DNA of 64,000 nucleotides. It comes from Grimontia marina (GTDB taxonomy: Bacteria > Pseudomonadota > Gammaproteobacteria > Enterobacterales > Vibrionaceae). Shown here one piece after another: positions 16,382-25,993 of the stretch. The notes beneath the pieces were generated by a model. It had not been told where the DNA came from. It saw nothing but the letters and a program-made list of their open reading frames with translations, and ran no database searches. The stretch spans positions 1 through 64,000 of the forward strand of contig NZ_FIZY01000010.1 in assembly GCF_900060185.1 (NCBI RefSeq), written 5' to 3'. Position 1 is the first letter of the stretch. Each line of letters opens with the position of its first letter. The position numbers and the translations under genes are program-made.

Positions 16382-16735
16382 TTATTTATCTGACCAGACG
16401 GCAAACTCGTTGCCGCTTGGCTCAGTAAAATGAAAACGCCTGCCACCCGGGAATTCGAAAATCGGCTTTACGATCTTGCCGCCAGTTTGCTTTACATTGA
16501 TTTCTGTCTGCTCCAACGACTCGCTGTAAAACACCAAAAGTGCGCCGCCGTTTGAAGTCTCTGAGCACATCTCCGCGCGGAAGAATCCGCCATCTAAGCC
16601 TTGGTCAGAAAAGACGGTGTAATCAGGACCGTAATCAGTGAAGGTCCAGCCAAAGGCTTCAGAGAAAAAGGATTTGGTGGCTAACAGGTCGCGGGCGGGA
16701 AATTCAACGTAGTTCAGTTTACCGTGTTGGTTCAT
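16382..16735 (-). CDS. VOC-family (glyoxalase/bleomycin-resistance fold) protein
   Basis: A 117-residue single-module VOC protein: LNYVEFPARDLLATKSFFSEAFGW at the start and FHFTEPSGNEFAVWSD at the end, both classical for the family. Metal-dependent isomerase, dioxygenase or binding functions occur in this superfamily. The substrate cannot be deduced. Monocistronic, with a terminator at 16316-16361. Confidence 0.88.
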   Translation of the reverse strand: MNQHGKLNYVEFPARDLLATKSFFSEAFGWTFTDYGPDYTVFSDQGLDGGFFRAEMCSETSNGGALLVFYSESLEQTEINVKQTGGKIVKPIFEFPGGRRFHFTEPSGNEFAVWSDK

Positions 16736-16902
16736 TGGCGCACTCCAAGGTCGTTAGGAACGCGACCATGTCCGGCCGCGCACCCATTCAAGATGGTTGG
16801 CACCATCCTAAATCAAGGCGGGTAAGCGCTTTGAGATCAAAAGCCACTTCCTGCAAACAAACCTTCTTAAAACGGAAACAAAATGCCATGCGGTGAAGTG
16901 GG

Positions 16903-17379
16903 TTACATTCGGCTTTGAGTTGTTTCCTTTGTTGCACCTGAATCTGAAGGTTCGAAGGATTGCCGAAAAGTGAAGGCGTATTCTGACTCACCGTGTTCGC
17001 GTAAATGTTCCAGCCTATCTTTTGCTTCTTCCAGAGAAGGGATGTGCCCTTCAGGAATCCACCACATCACAAAGTTGTGTGAGCTTGGTTTTTCAAACCA
17101 TTCATTGCGGCGCTTCATGATGTCCGAATGATGGGTTTTGAATATAAACTGTTTGAGTGCATCGGCGGACTCCCAAACAGAGAGGTTAATCAGGGTATTA
17201 GGGTTACCAAACAGGCGGTAGCTGAGCACCTTACTGTAGGAGTCTTTGAAGCGCCACACATACCCACGAGACGATTCCGCAGTCGCATTAACGGAAGGAA
17301 TGTTATCGACAAAGTCCTTCAAAAGTGGGTCGTCAATGTTGGCTTTGGCAATCGAGATATTTAGCTCGGCAAGGTGCAT
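16903..17379 (-). CDS. DUF3291 family protein
   Basis: A 158-residue soluble protein with the ferredoxin-like DUF3291 pattern (HLAELNI opening, NLSVWESADALKQFIF, WFEKPSSHNFVMWWIPEGHIPSLEEAKDRL split over its second half). Function unknown. The frame is open to 17409, but the ATG at 17379 has GGGAG upstream and begins MHLAEL, the family start. Confidence 0.82.
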   Translation of the reverse strand: MHLAELNISIAKANIDDPLLKDFVDNIPSVNATAESSRGYVWRFKDSYSKVLSYRLFGNPNTLINLSVWESADALKQFIFKTHHSDIMKRRNEWFEKPSSHNFVMWWIPEGHIPSLEEAKDRLEHLREHGESEYAFTFRQSFEPSDSGATKETTQSRM

Positions 17380-17630
17380 TCCATTCTCCCTAATTTGTCT
17401 GTTTATCAACCTCCCACGAATCGTCAGAGGGGCAAAGTCACCCTAGGACGATGCGAGGAGTGCGTCTCACTCATGCAGTGATGTGGAAGTTACCACACAT
17501 GGAAATGCGGGTATTGAACGAAATTTCACCTCTATCACCTAACTGCCATGCGAGCGTCATTGAAGTGAAACCTAAAGTCGTAAAGGTAGCGTCCCAGAAT
17601 TTGGTGATAGGTTTATAAAGGAGTTTCCCC

Positions 17631-19807
17631 ATGCGTAAGCAGCGCAACCTACTCGTTTCTGTGTTGGCACTGTCAGTCAGCGCGGGTTTGCATGCCGCAG
17701 AGCAATCTTCATTCCAGCGTATTAGCGCGGTGTCGACGGCAAACAACATCCCACCGGGCGTAGAAAAAAGTCACGAAACCTCAGCGGAAATCATTGCTGT
17801 CAGTGAAGACGGCAACACATTGGTTTACACCGATAGCCCGTTGAAAGGCGTGGGGATGCTGGATATCACCAACCCGAAAAAACCAACAGGGAAAGGCTTT
17901 GTTTCGCTGAATGGTGAGCCAACCTCGATTGACGTTTTGGGTGATACTTTTGTCACCGGCGTGAATACCTCAGAAAGTTACACTCAGCCGTCTGGCTATC
18001 TTGAACAGCGAAATCTGACCACAGGTGTTCGCATAGAAAAGTGCGAACTTGGTGGCCAGCCGGACTCTGTTGCCGTGGCAAAAGATGGCAGCTTCGTCGC
18101 TGTGGCGATTGAAAATGAGCGTGATGAAGACCTGAACGATGGTGTGCTTCCACAATTCCCAGCCGGTCACCTTGCGCTGGTGCCTGTTAGAAACGGCAAG
18201 CTTGCTTGTGAGGCTCAGAAAAAAGTAGCGATGACAGGCTTAGCCGACATCGCGCCGGAAGATCCAGAGCCAGAATTTGTGGATATCAACAGCCTTGGCG
18301 AAATCGTGGTCACCCTGCAAGAGAACAACCACTTGGTGATTGTGGATGGTAAAAAAGGTGAGGTGATTGCGCATTTCCCTGCCGGCGCAGTTGATTTGGA
18401 TAACGTCGACCTGGATGAAGAGCGCGCCCTGACTTTTGATGGCACCCAGAAGAACCGTAAGCGTGAACCGGATGCGGTGAAATGGTTGGATGACGAGCGC
18501 TTTGTGATTGCCAATGAAGGTGACTACGAAGGCGGCTCGCGCGGTTTCACCATCTTCAATAAGCAAGGCGATGTGCTGTTTGAGTCGGGTCTGGGTCTGG
18601 AATACCGCATCGCGATGGCGGGCCACTACCCTGAAAAACGCTCTGGTAACAAAGGCGCAGAGCCGGAAGGTCTGGAAGTCGGTACTTTCAATGGTCAGCA
18701 ATACATTTTCGTTTTATCTGAGCGAGGCTCAGTCGTCGGCGTTTACCGAGACACAGGTAAAGCACCTGAATCTGCCGTTGCGATTCCACAGCGTGGTCTG
18801 CTGGCAACGCAACGGCCAACGAGAAAGATCTGATTGAAGATGGCGGCGTGCGTGCTCATGTGATGCTTTATCAGATTGGCAATGAAGACCCCTCTTACCC
18901 TCAAATTGAATCCGTGATGGTTGATGGCAAGCCCATTGGTTGGGGCGCGTTGTCAGGTCTGGTTGCGGATCCAAACAAAGAAAACACCTTGTATGCCGTG
19001 AACGACAGTTTCTATAAAGCCCAGCCTTCGATTTTTGTGGTCGAGGCTTCTTACACGCCAGCCAAAATCACAAAGCGTATTCCTGTGATGAAAGACGGCA
19101 AACCAGCGAAGAAACTGGATTTGGAAGGGATTACTACAGATGGCAAAGGCGGTTTCTGGTTGGCTTCTGAAGGGCGCACTGACAAAGAGATCCCACACGC
19201 CCTATATCGCACTGATGCCAACGGCAACATTGTAGAAACTGTCGAATTCCCCGTTGAATTGCTGGCTGTGGAAAAACGCTACGGTTCAGAAGGCATCACC
19301 CGTGTAGACGATAACCTCTGGATTGCGATTCAACGTAGTTGGAAAGATGACCCAGAAAACACCGTAAAGCTGGTGCAATACAACACCAAATCTGGTGAGT
19401 GGAAAGCGGTGCGCTACCCGACTGAACCTGCTTCAAAAGGCTGGGTAGGACTGTCTGAAATCACTGTCTACGAAGGCGCGCTTTACATCATTGAACGTGA
19501 TAACCAAATTGGTGACGCGGCGAAAGTGAAGCAACTGACCCGTGTGTTACTGGCTGATGCTAAACCCGCCGCATTGGGCGGGGAGCTGCCATTGGTGAGT
19601 AAAGAAGTGGTTTATGACTTCATTCCAGATCTGAAAGCGCAGGGTGGTTTCGTGACGGATAAAATTGAAGGCTTTGCGATCACCAAAGACGGTAAAGCAT
19701 TCGCTGTCACCGACAATGACGGTGTGGATGACAGCAGCGGTGAGACCTTCTTCTTCCCGCTTTCCAAAGATGGAAAGGCCCTGGATTTTGCGACCTTGCG
19801 TCCGTAA
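17631..19807 (+). pseudogene. Phytase-like esterase/alkaline-phosphatase-like secreted protein, interrupted by one frameshift
   Basis: Two abutting frames form one protein of about 725 residues. The first (17631-18833) starts with a signal peptide (MRKQRNLLVSVLALSVSAGLHA) and a beta-propeller-like region (TLVYTDSPLKGVGMLDI, GQPDSVAVAKDGSFVAVAIE). The second, in the next frame, holds the phytase-like/esterase domain (GALSGLVADP, LYAVNDS, SEGITRVDDNLWIAIQ, IEGFAITKDGKAFAVTDNDGVDD). Continuity breaks near 18809-18815. Adding one C (reading ACGCCAACGGCC) restores ...LLATPTANEKDLIEDGG.... The protein is probably periplasmic or extracellular. Either a recent inactivation or a base error. Confidence 0.85.
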
Positions 19808-19820
19808 TCCAACGACCTAA

Positions 19821-19857
19821 AAAACAAACCGCCGGCGCAATTCCGGCGGTTTGTTTT
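19821..19857. terminator. Bidirectional terminator
   Basis: A 15-bp perfect stem (AAAACAAACCGCCGG / CCGGCGGTTTGTTTT) with a 7-nt loop, between the phytase-like gene and the convergent GNAT gene. Confidence 0.93.
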
Positions 19858-20362
19858 AAAGGATTAACTGGTAGCTCAACAAATCGTGGTGCTGTCCCTG
19901 AATCAACGTCGCGTTTAACGCTTTGCTTTGGTAAGCAAACCCGGCGTTCTCAAGCACTTTGATAGAGGCTTGGTTACCCGAAGTCACTTTTCCCACTACA
20001 TAGCCCACATCAAGTTGCTCACGACACACTTCCACCAATGCCAGTAATGCGCGCTTGGCGATACCTTTGCCCAAATATTCCTGACAGACGCGATAGCCAA
20101 TCTCAACATGGTCGTCGTAAATGGTATGAATATTAGCTCTGGCAACGATTTTGTCGCCATCGTAAATCACATACATCAGATGGGTTTCAGTGCTTTGGTT
20201 TTCTACCAGTTCACGAGTGGCATCGGTGAGCCCAGCCAGATTGAAATAGCCCGAGGGCCTTGGCGGAATGAATTGCTCAAACCAGGTTTTGTTACGGCGT
20301 TCGAAATCCAATAATGCCGGGCAATCAGACAGGCTGAGTGGTAATAGGGAAACCGTTTCCAT
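19856..20362 (-). CDS. GNAT-family N-acetyltransferase, RimJ/RimL-like
   Basis: A 168-residue acetyltransferase with the RimJ/RimL pattern: SLSDCPALLDFERRN near the start, VEIGYRVCQEYLGKGIAKRAL (acetyl-CoA loop, QEYLGKGIA) and NQASIKVLENAGF near the C-terminus. It probably acetylates an amino group of a protein or small molecule. AAGGAGG lies 12-13 nt before ATG, a little far but acceptable. Confidence 0.88.
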   Translation of the reverse strand: METVSLLPLSLSDCPALLDFERRNKTWFEQFIPPRPSGYFNLAGLTDATRELVENQSTETHLMYVIYDGDKIVARANIHTIYDDHVEIGYRVCQEYLGKGIAKRALLALVEVCREQLDVGYVVGKVTSGNQASIKVLENAGFAYQSKALNATLIQGQHHDLLSYQLIL

Positions 20363-20571
20363 ACCAGAGAGCTAACCTCCTTGTTTACATTGTAAATTTT
20401 GAATGAAGTGCAACTAAGTTTCTATTCTGCGCTCATTTAAGACATCTGGACAATCCAAACCTTACAAAAATGTATAGTTCGCGAAAAGTTGGCGAAAGCC
20501 CTCTCACTTAAAGTATCTACGTCGACAGGGAAACGTCCTTGTCCGCGAATACCAATAACGAGGATGACACA

Positions 20572-21117
20572 ATGAAAAAGACAATGATCTTTAAGCCTGC
20601 TGCTATTTCCGCTGTATTCGGTTTGAGTGCCTTGATGGCGGTAGGTACCGCAAACGCGGGCGACGCACCAAAGTCTCTGAATGAAGATGCTGTTAGTCTG
20701 GTTCAGGGGGTTGAGATTGCCAAGAACGCTACCGGCGGCGTAGTACTTGAAGCAGAACGCGACGTAGAAATGGGCCAAGCGGTATACGAGATTGAGCTGG
20801 CAAGTGAAACCGGTGAAGAAATCAAAACCGTGGTGAACGCGACGACGGGAGAAGTGATCCTGACGAAAACCCGTCGCGACCATGACGACCATCACGATGA
20901 CGACGACGTAGAAGATGCGATCTGGCTGTCAGGCATCAAAGACGGGACTTACCTGTCACTGGAACAAGCGCTGATGCAAGCAGAAACCCAGGTAGGCGGT
21001 AAAGCCTGGAGCATTGAGCAAGATGACCACCGTGGCCAGCCTTCTTATGAAGTTGAGCTTCTGGATGCAAACGGCAAACGCGTTGAAACCCGAATCAATG
21101 CGATGGCTTCTAAATAA
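20572..21117 (+). CDS. PepSY-domain periplasmic protein with a His/Asp-rich linker
   Basis: A 181-residue exported protein. The signal peptide ends at ANAGDA (around residue 30). Two PepSY repeats follow: one around 45-100 (ending NATTGEVI) and one around 125-180 (ending RINAMASK). They are joined by a strongly acidic/histidine linker (HDDHHDDDDVEDA). ATG 20572 has AGGATGA upstream. PepSY proteins upstream of OmpR-type two-component genes are common. The His/Asp linker suggests metal or cation binding (inference). First gene of the operon PepSY, membrane peptide, response regulator, kinase. Confidence 0.87.
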   Translation: MKKTMIFKPAAISAVFGLSALMAVGTANAGDAPKSLNEDAVSLVQGVEIAKNATGGVVLEAERDVEMGQAVYEIELASETGEEIKTVVNATTGEVILTKTRRDHDDHHDDDDVEDAIWLSGIKDGTYLSLEQALMQAETQVGGKAWSIEQDDHRGQPSYEVELLDANGKRVETRINAMASK

Positions 21118-21124
21118 GCCCGCT

Positions 21125-21143
21125 CCAAAGGTCAACAGACCCT
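21125..21143. repeat. Solo terminus of MITE-like repeat family I
   Basis: CCAAAGGTCAACAGACCCT, identical to the right terminus of the elements at 3495-3664 and 29183-29448. It lies 8 bp after the PepSY gene stop. Only the terminal 19 bp are present, with no partner end nearby. Confidence 0.7.
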
Positions 21144-21201
21144 AAAACGTCATTATCGAATTTATCTGTAGGGGCGATGCCGTCCCTGATTGGAGGTACA
21201 C

Positions 21202-21465
21202 ATGAGCGACGAAAACAAAAACACATCAATGTGGCAACGCGCAAAAGAGATGGTGAAACGTGTTGTTCAAGAGGCACCTATGGCAATTCTGGGTGTTGTG
21301 AGTTTCTCACTACTATTTATGCTGGGACTGGTTACACTGGGAATCAGTTTGATGGCAGGGGTTGCCGCCATCATTATGGCAAAATGGCAACAGCGCAAGA
21401 TGGCGAACGACATTGCCAACCCAACAGATAAGAGAAACGACGAAGAACCCATTGCGGCTATGTAA
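21202..21465 (+). CDS. Small inner-membrane protein
   Basis: An 87-residue protein with a basic N-terminal helix (WQRAKEMVKRVVQ), a hydrophobic region of about 40 residues that could hold two short membrane helices (residues about 32-70) and a charged tail. ATG 21202 has GGAGGT at good spacing. It lies in the two-component operon between the PepSY gene and the response regulator. I do not recognise a family. A role in sensing or assembly with the kinase is only positional inference. Confidence 0.75.
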   Translation: MSDENKNTSMWQRAKEMVKRVVQEAPMAILGVVSFSLLFMLGLVTLGISLMAGVAAIIMAKWQQRKMANDIANPTDKRNDEEPIAAM

Positions 21466-21498
21466 GCCGCAATGTTATCCCGAACAGAGAGAGTCCCT

Positions 21499-22191
21499 AT
21501 GCGCGTGTTGTTGGTCGAGGACGATACCAGTCTCAGTAGTTTTGTAGAAAAAGGCCTGCGTGAAGCAGGCCATCAGGTTGAAGTCACCGATAATGGTAAG
21601 CATGCGCTCACGCTTTGTATGGCAGAAAGCTACGATGTGGCGATTGTCGATCGTATGTTGCCAAGGCTGGATGGTCTCTCTTTGGTAAAAGCGCTGCGTG
21701 CCGCACAGGTCGGCACGCCGATTCTCTTTCTGACCGCCCTAGGCGGTGTAGACGATCGCGTGCAGGGTTTGGAAGCGGGTGGTGATGATTACCTCACCAA
21801 GCCTTTCGCGTTTTCTGAGCTGTTGGCTCGCGTCACTGCGCTTTCCCGCCGTGCGGTGTTGAAAACGACAGAAGCCAGCCCACAAATCAGTTATGGCGAT
21901 GTGATACTGAACCTGTTTGAACACTCTGCGACCCGTCAGGGCCAGTCACTCGATTTACAGCCGAAAGAGTTCCGTATTCTGGAGCTTTTCCTACGCCATC
22001 CTGGCCGCGTGATCACCCGCACCATGCTGCTTGAACATGTGTGGGATATTCATTTCGACCCACAAACCAGTGTGGTGGAAACCCATATCAGCCGTCTTCG
22101 CAACAAGCTCGAAAAGCCATTCGGTGACACGCTCATTCAAACTGTGCGCGGTGTGGGCTACAAGCTGGAACAAAAAGGCGAGGCTAAATGA
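21499..22191 (+). CDS. OmpR/PhoB-family response regulator
   Basis: A 230-residue regulator. The receiver domain has the acidic pair (LVEDD), the phospho-acceptor Asp in VDRMLPRLDG, the Thr of LFLTALG and the Lys of YLTKPF. The C-terminal winged helix (residues about 130-225) ends RLRNKLEKPFGDTLIQTVRGVGYKL. The frame starts earlier at 21472, but the family start MRVLLVED is at 21499. Its stop overlaps the kinase start (ATGA). Confidence 0.95.
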   Translation: MRVLLVEDDTSLSSFVEKGLREAGHQVEVTDNGKHALTLCMAESYDVAIVDRMLPRLDGLSLVKALRAAQVGTPILFLTALGGVDDRVQGLEAGGDDYLTKPFAFSELLARVTALSRRAVLKTTEASPQISYGDVILNLFEHSATRQGQSLDLQPKEFRILELFLRHPGRVITRTMLLEHVWDIHFDPQTSVVETHISRLRNKLEKPFGDTLIQTVRGVGYKLEQKGEAK

Positions 22192-23389
22192 AAGCAAGAC
22201 TGACTGCGTTCTTCAATCGCCACCTTTCCAAGCGAAAGTTACTGGCTGTTCTCCCTGCCTGGATGAAGAGCTCTGCGATCCAGCAAGGTTTGATGTTTGG
22301 CAGCGTGTCGATCATTAGTCTGGTACTGATGGCGACGGTGACCTTCTTTTATGTCGAGCATGAACTGAAAGACCAAAACCGCGAGATAGTAAAAGAGTCT
22401 CAGCAGCTTGCCACGGGCCATCACAAAGAAGTGGATGATGACCCGATTGAAGACGACGAAATTCTCGCTGTGCTGGCGTCCGGTTTTGTGTTGGCCGGTG
22501 TGCTGGTATCGATCTTCACCGTCGCCTTGGTCATTGCGATGAGCCGCATCAGCCAAAAACGCATCAACCGGATCGAAAAGGTGCTTAATGCAGCGGCTGA
22601 GGGCGATCTCTCCTCGCGCACGCAAGTTAAGTACACCACCAGTGATTTGGCGCGCATTTCAGTTTCTGTTGACGATATGCTCTCAAGACTTGAAGGTTCA
22701 GTGGCGGCGATGAGCGACATTTCAGCCAATATTGCCCACGAGTTGAAAACGCCTATCACCCGCTTGCGCCACAACCTGCTGACATTGAGGGAGGACGCGG
22801 AGCGGGTTGAGCCAAACCTCGAGGATACATTTATCGAAGAGCTTGATAAAGCGCTGGAAGATTCACAGCGTTTGGCGTCTATCTTCGATGCATTGCTACG
22901 AATATCCCAGAGTCCGGCGCACGCCGAAGCCGCTTTATGGCACTCGACCTGAACAATGTCATAGAGACAGTGGCAGAGATTTACGTCGATGTAGCGGAAG
23001 ATGCACTGATGACGCTGGTGGTGGAGAAACCGGATTCGCCGTTGATGATTAATGGCGACCGTGAACTGCTTATCCAACAAGTTGCGAACCTGATTGAGAA
23101 TGCACTGCGATACTGCCCACCAGGTAGCCATATATACCTACGCTGCGGCGAAAAACCGGAAGGTGGCAAGGTGTGGCTCGAAGTGAGCGATAATGGCCCA
23201 GGTATTGAGGATGAAGATAAAGAGCGTGTATTTGAGCGACTCTACCGCGTGGACAAAAGCCGCACAGATGGTGGGCTAGGTCTTGGTTTGTCACTGGCAA
23301 AGGCGGTTGCAGGCCTTCATTATGGCAACATTGAGTTGTTTGATGCTTTACCGGGATTAAGTGTCAGGGTGTCCATCCCCGTCCGTTAG
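22188..23389 (+). pseudogene. Sensor histidine kinase, interrupted by a frameshift between DHp and ATPase domains
   Basis: The first frame (22188-22952) has two membrane helices (around 43-65 and 88-112) enclosing a short acidic periplasmic loop (EVDDDPIEDDE), then HAMP and the phospho-acceptor box (IAHELKTPITRLRH). The second frame (to 23389) holds the ATPase domain: N box LIENALRY, G1 DNGPGI, G2 GGLGLGLSLAKAV. The break is at about 22908-22912. The expected family sequence is LLRISQ(I)ESGARRSRF. Inserting ATTG after CAG at 22908-22910, or one base, restores it. As written, autophosphorylation should be lost. Confidence 0.88.
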
Positions 23390-23420
23390 AATTATGTTTT
23401 CAAAGGTATTTTAAAAATTC

Positions 23421-23451
23421 ATACCCAAACATCTTCAGGTTACTTGGGTAT
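23421..23451. repeat. Mini-copy of repeat family II
   Basis: ATACCCAAAC...TTGGGTAT: a 31-bp inverted-end form of the element at 16040-16302, downstream of the kinase gene. The rest of the 311-bp gap (23390-23700) is AT-rich and holds only this and the hairpin at 23644-23687. Confidence 0.6.
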
Positions 23452-23643
23452 AACGGATTTAATCTCGTAACATCTTGAGGCCCTTACTTATATTTTTAGA
23501 TATGATGGAGCAGAAAGTGTTTTGTTGTCCCAAAGAGAGTTAATATAAAAATTATTTCATATTAACCCCTTTGTTTTTTCATGATTGAATTGGACATTTA
23601 ATTTGTTATTTCCGGGAGGGTTGTGATTGCGGATTTATTATTT

Positions 23644-23687
23644 AACCAGCATTTAAATTCTCACACCTGAGAATTTAAATGCTGGTT
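23644..23687. terminator. 20-bp perfect hairpin after the LuxP-like gene
   Basis: A perfect 20-bp stem (23644-23663 with 23668-23687) with a 4-nt CACC loop. It begins 13 bp past the stop of the minus-strand LuxP-like gene. The flanks are T/A-rich but there is no strict U-tract. It probably acts as a terminator or mRNA 3'-end stabiliser, possibly in both directions. Confidence 0.6.
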
Positions 23688-23700
23688 CTTTACATATTTT

Positions 23701-24783
23701 CTACTCAATGCCTGAGTAGCGAAACGCTTCTCTGGTTAACCGGTTTAGTTCGCTTTCTTCCATTTGGTTGTGAACCACGGTGATACGCCCAAGATAAATC
23801 AAAGGCACTTCAGAGGCTCTATTCTGCAAGTGATATTTAATAGCTTCAGCTGTAGCTACGCCTAAATCGTCACTCATCCGCATTGGGGTAGCATCCAGCT
23901 CGCCAGCCCGAATTTTTTCGATTTCTTTAGCTGTTCCCCCCCAACCGGTCACATAAATGTCAGACAATCGCCCTGCTTCACCAAGTGCTTCGACAGCCCC
24001 CATCGTCATGGCAGTATTGGCGTTATGTATCATCGCCACTTCAGGAAAGTTGTTCAGTATCAACCGAACCCCGTCAGCACCGCCGAGTTTCTGATATTGA
24101 CCGAAATGCTCATAAATGTTCAGCCAATCCCCTTCCTGTTCAACACAGTCAATAAAGCCTTGAGAGCGTTGAGTGTCTGTGATGCCAGGAATTCCACGGT
24201 TTGCTGCAAACTCAACCTCTTTACCCAGGTATTTAATCGCATGCTCACAAAGTACATCGGCACCCATGGCACTGGAAAAGTCGAACCAAGCATCTGGTTG
24301 AGCTGTCCATTCATCGTTTGGCGTATGGAATGCCCAAATGAAGGTCTTGAACTGGTCTGACGCCGATAATTTCTGAATGTTATAAGCCTGCAAATCGAGT
24401 TCAGAAGGGCCAAAAATAACAAAATCGTAGGGTTGTTCTGCGCTGAGCACCTGCTTTGTGTACTGTGTTTGTAGTGAGTGTTCTATCTGCTTCGAAGTGA
24501 ATTCATGTACCTCGTAGGGCACTTTGAGTGCTAGAAGCCGTTTGGTCATCGCTTTAAAGTTTTTTATCCAAAAATCAGAGATATCTGCACTAGGATAAAT
24601 AATTGCAATACGTATAGGTTTGTTTAAGGTTTCAATAAATAATGGCACAGGAGGTTCGCTCACTGTTTGCTGAAAGGTCTTAAGCTTTTCATTATTAATA
24701 TTATTTACGTTTTCTTTAGTAAAAACTGAAAAAGACATTGCAAACAAAGCACAAACTAGGCCAGCCTTGATACTTCTTTTCAT
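23701..24783 (-). CDS. LuxP-like periplasmic (type I) ligand-binding protein
   Basis: A 360-residue exported protein (signal MKRSIKAGLVCALFAMSFSVFT). It resembles Vibrio LuxP, the autoinducer-2 receptor, along its length: RIAIIYPSADISDFWIKN, YVTGWGG, MRMSDDLGVATAEAIK, and the terminal REAFRYS. From memory of V. harveyi LuxP, Ser79, Trp82, Trp289 and Arg310 equivalents are kept. The Gln77 position is Asp, and the S-T-D (265-267) stretch is N-A-N/T, so the ligand may not be AI-2. No luxQ gene is adjacent. It diverges by 52 bp from a second binding protein fused operonically to a GGDEF-EAL gene. Confidence 0.85.
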   Translation of the reverse strand: MKRSIKAGLVCALFAMSFSVFTKENVNNINNEKLKTFQQTVSEPPVPLFIETLNKPIRIAIIYPSADISDFWIKNFKAMTKRLLALKVPYEVHEFTSKQIEHSLQTQYTKQVLSAEQPYDFVIFGPSELDLQAYNIQKLSASDQFKTFIWAFHTPNDEWTAQPDAWFDFSSAMGADVLCEHAIKYLGKEVEFAANRGIPGITDTQRSQGFIDCVEQEGDWLNIYEHFGQYQKLGGADGVRLILNNFPEVAMIHNANTAMTMGAVEALGEAGRLSDIYVTGWGGTAKEIEKIRAGELDATPMRMSDDLGVATAEAIKYHLQNRASEVPLIYLGRITVVHNQMEESELNRLTREAFRYSGIE

Positions 24784-24835
24784 TTTCCACCCTTATGGTT
24801 TACCAACTGCAAAAACTCTATTAACATAATTATTA

Positions 24836-25993
24836 ATGATACATGAGAATTATAAACTGGACTGGTTTCATCCCTTGAGTAATTATATTTTTTCCCGATT
24901 CAAGACTTTAATCATATTTTTCTTTGTCACGACGTGCTCTGCGGAAACGGTGACAACATATTACGTCGACTACGCAAAGGAAAAGGTGAATAGGGCGATA
25001 TCTGAAGACGATGTCTGGGATGGTCCCAAGACTGGTCCGAGTATTGTCAGCAATAAAAACATCATTTACGTCGCATCTGACTTGAGAAATGGTGGGGTCT
25101 ATGGTGTTGGAAAAGGGGTGTCTGAGGCAATTTCAAACCTTGATTGGGACCTTAGGTTTATTGATGGATTTGGTTCTGAGGTTCGGCAGGGGGCGGCAAT
25201 AAAAAAAGCGATCAGCTTCAAACCTGACGCGATTATCCTTGGTGGTATTGACGCCCAGAAACATAAAGAAGTCCTAAAGGTGGCCAAAAGCCAAGGGATA
25301 GTGGTGATCGGTTGGCATGCGACTGAATTAGCCGGCGGCAACAGTGAGCTTGGCCTTTTCATGAATGTCACCACAGATCCGCTTGCTGTAGCTGAGATTG
25401 CGGCAATGCTAGCAATCGTCAATTCCGGAGGGCGAGCAAAAACACTGATCTTTTCAGACCCCAACTACAAAATTGCAACCATCAAAGCGAACGCCATGGC
25501 TGACACCATCAGACGCTGTGCATCCTGTGAGGTCTTAGAGGTTAATGCTCTGCCATTGGATAAAATTGCTGAACAGATGCCAGTGACGTTCGAGAGTCTG
25601 TGGAATAAATACGGCGGAGATATCACCCACATCCTCGCCATCAATGACCTCTACATTGACTACGTCATCCCTTCTCTTGAGACAAACGTTGAACAACAAA
25701 TTCAGATACCTCAAAACATCTCTGCCGGTGACGGAAGCCGCGCAGCCTATAAACGTATCAATAATGGTGGCTTTCAATTGGCAACGGTACCTGAACCACT
25801 CTACCTGCATGGGTGGCAGATCACTGATGAACTGAACCGGGCTTTCAACCAACTTCCCCCAAGTGGATATTCTGCCAAGGTACACATGGTGACTCCTGAA
25901 AACGTCAGCCAATTGATTGGCAGGCAAGAACGTGGTGTCTATGACCCGAAGAATGGCTATCGCGAAGCCTATCTTAAGATATGGAAGCCATGA
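24836..25993 (+). CDS. Type I periplasmic sugar-binding-like protein, partner of the GGDEF-EAL gene
   Basis: A 385-residue protein. After a hydrophobic export segment (about residues 24-36, ending TTCSA) it has a two-lobe periplasmic binding-protein-like-I fold: IIYVASDLRNGGVYGVGKGV, KPDAIILGGID, GWHATE, ILAINDLYIDYVIP, SAGDGSRAAYKRI. There is no ABC permease or ATPase nearby. Its stop overlaps the start of the GGDEF-EAL gene by 4 bp, so it is probably a ligand sensor for that protein (compare NspS-MbaA and LuxP-LuxQ). A TTG at about 24875 is an alternative start giving a more normal signal peptide. Confidence 0.83.
   Translation: MIHENYKLDWFHPLSNYIFSRFKTLIIFFFVTTCSAETVTTYYVDYAKEKVNRAISEDDVWDGPKTGPSIVSNKNIIYVASDLRNGGVYGVGKGVSEAISNLDWDLRFIDGFGSEVRQGAAIKKAISFKPDAIILGGIDAQKHKEVLKVAKSQGIVVIGWHATELAGGNSELGLFMNVTTDPLAVAEIAAMLAIVNSGGRAKTLIFSDPNYKIATIKANAMADTIRRCASCEVLEVNALPLDKIAEQMPVTFESLWNKYGGDITHILAINDLYIDYVIPSLETNVEQQIQIPQNISAGDGSRAAYKRINNGGFQLATVPEPLYLHGWQITDELNRAFNQLPPSGYSAKVHMVTPENVSQLIGRQERGVYDPKNGYREAYLKIWKP

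Noticed and set aside
18508-18974. Several overlapping frames on both strands within the phytase-like gene
   Set aside because: They are shadows around the frameshift. The two main frames join into one protein by a single-base correction.
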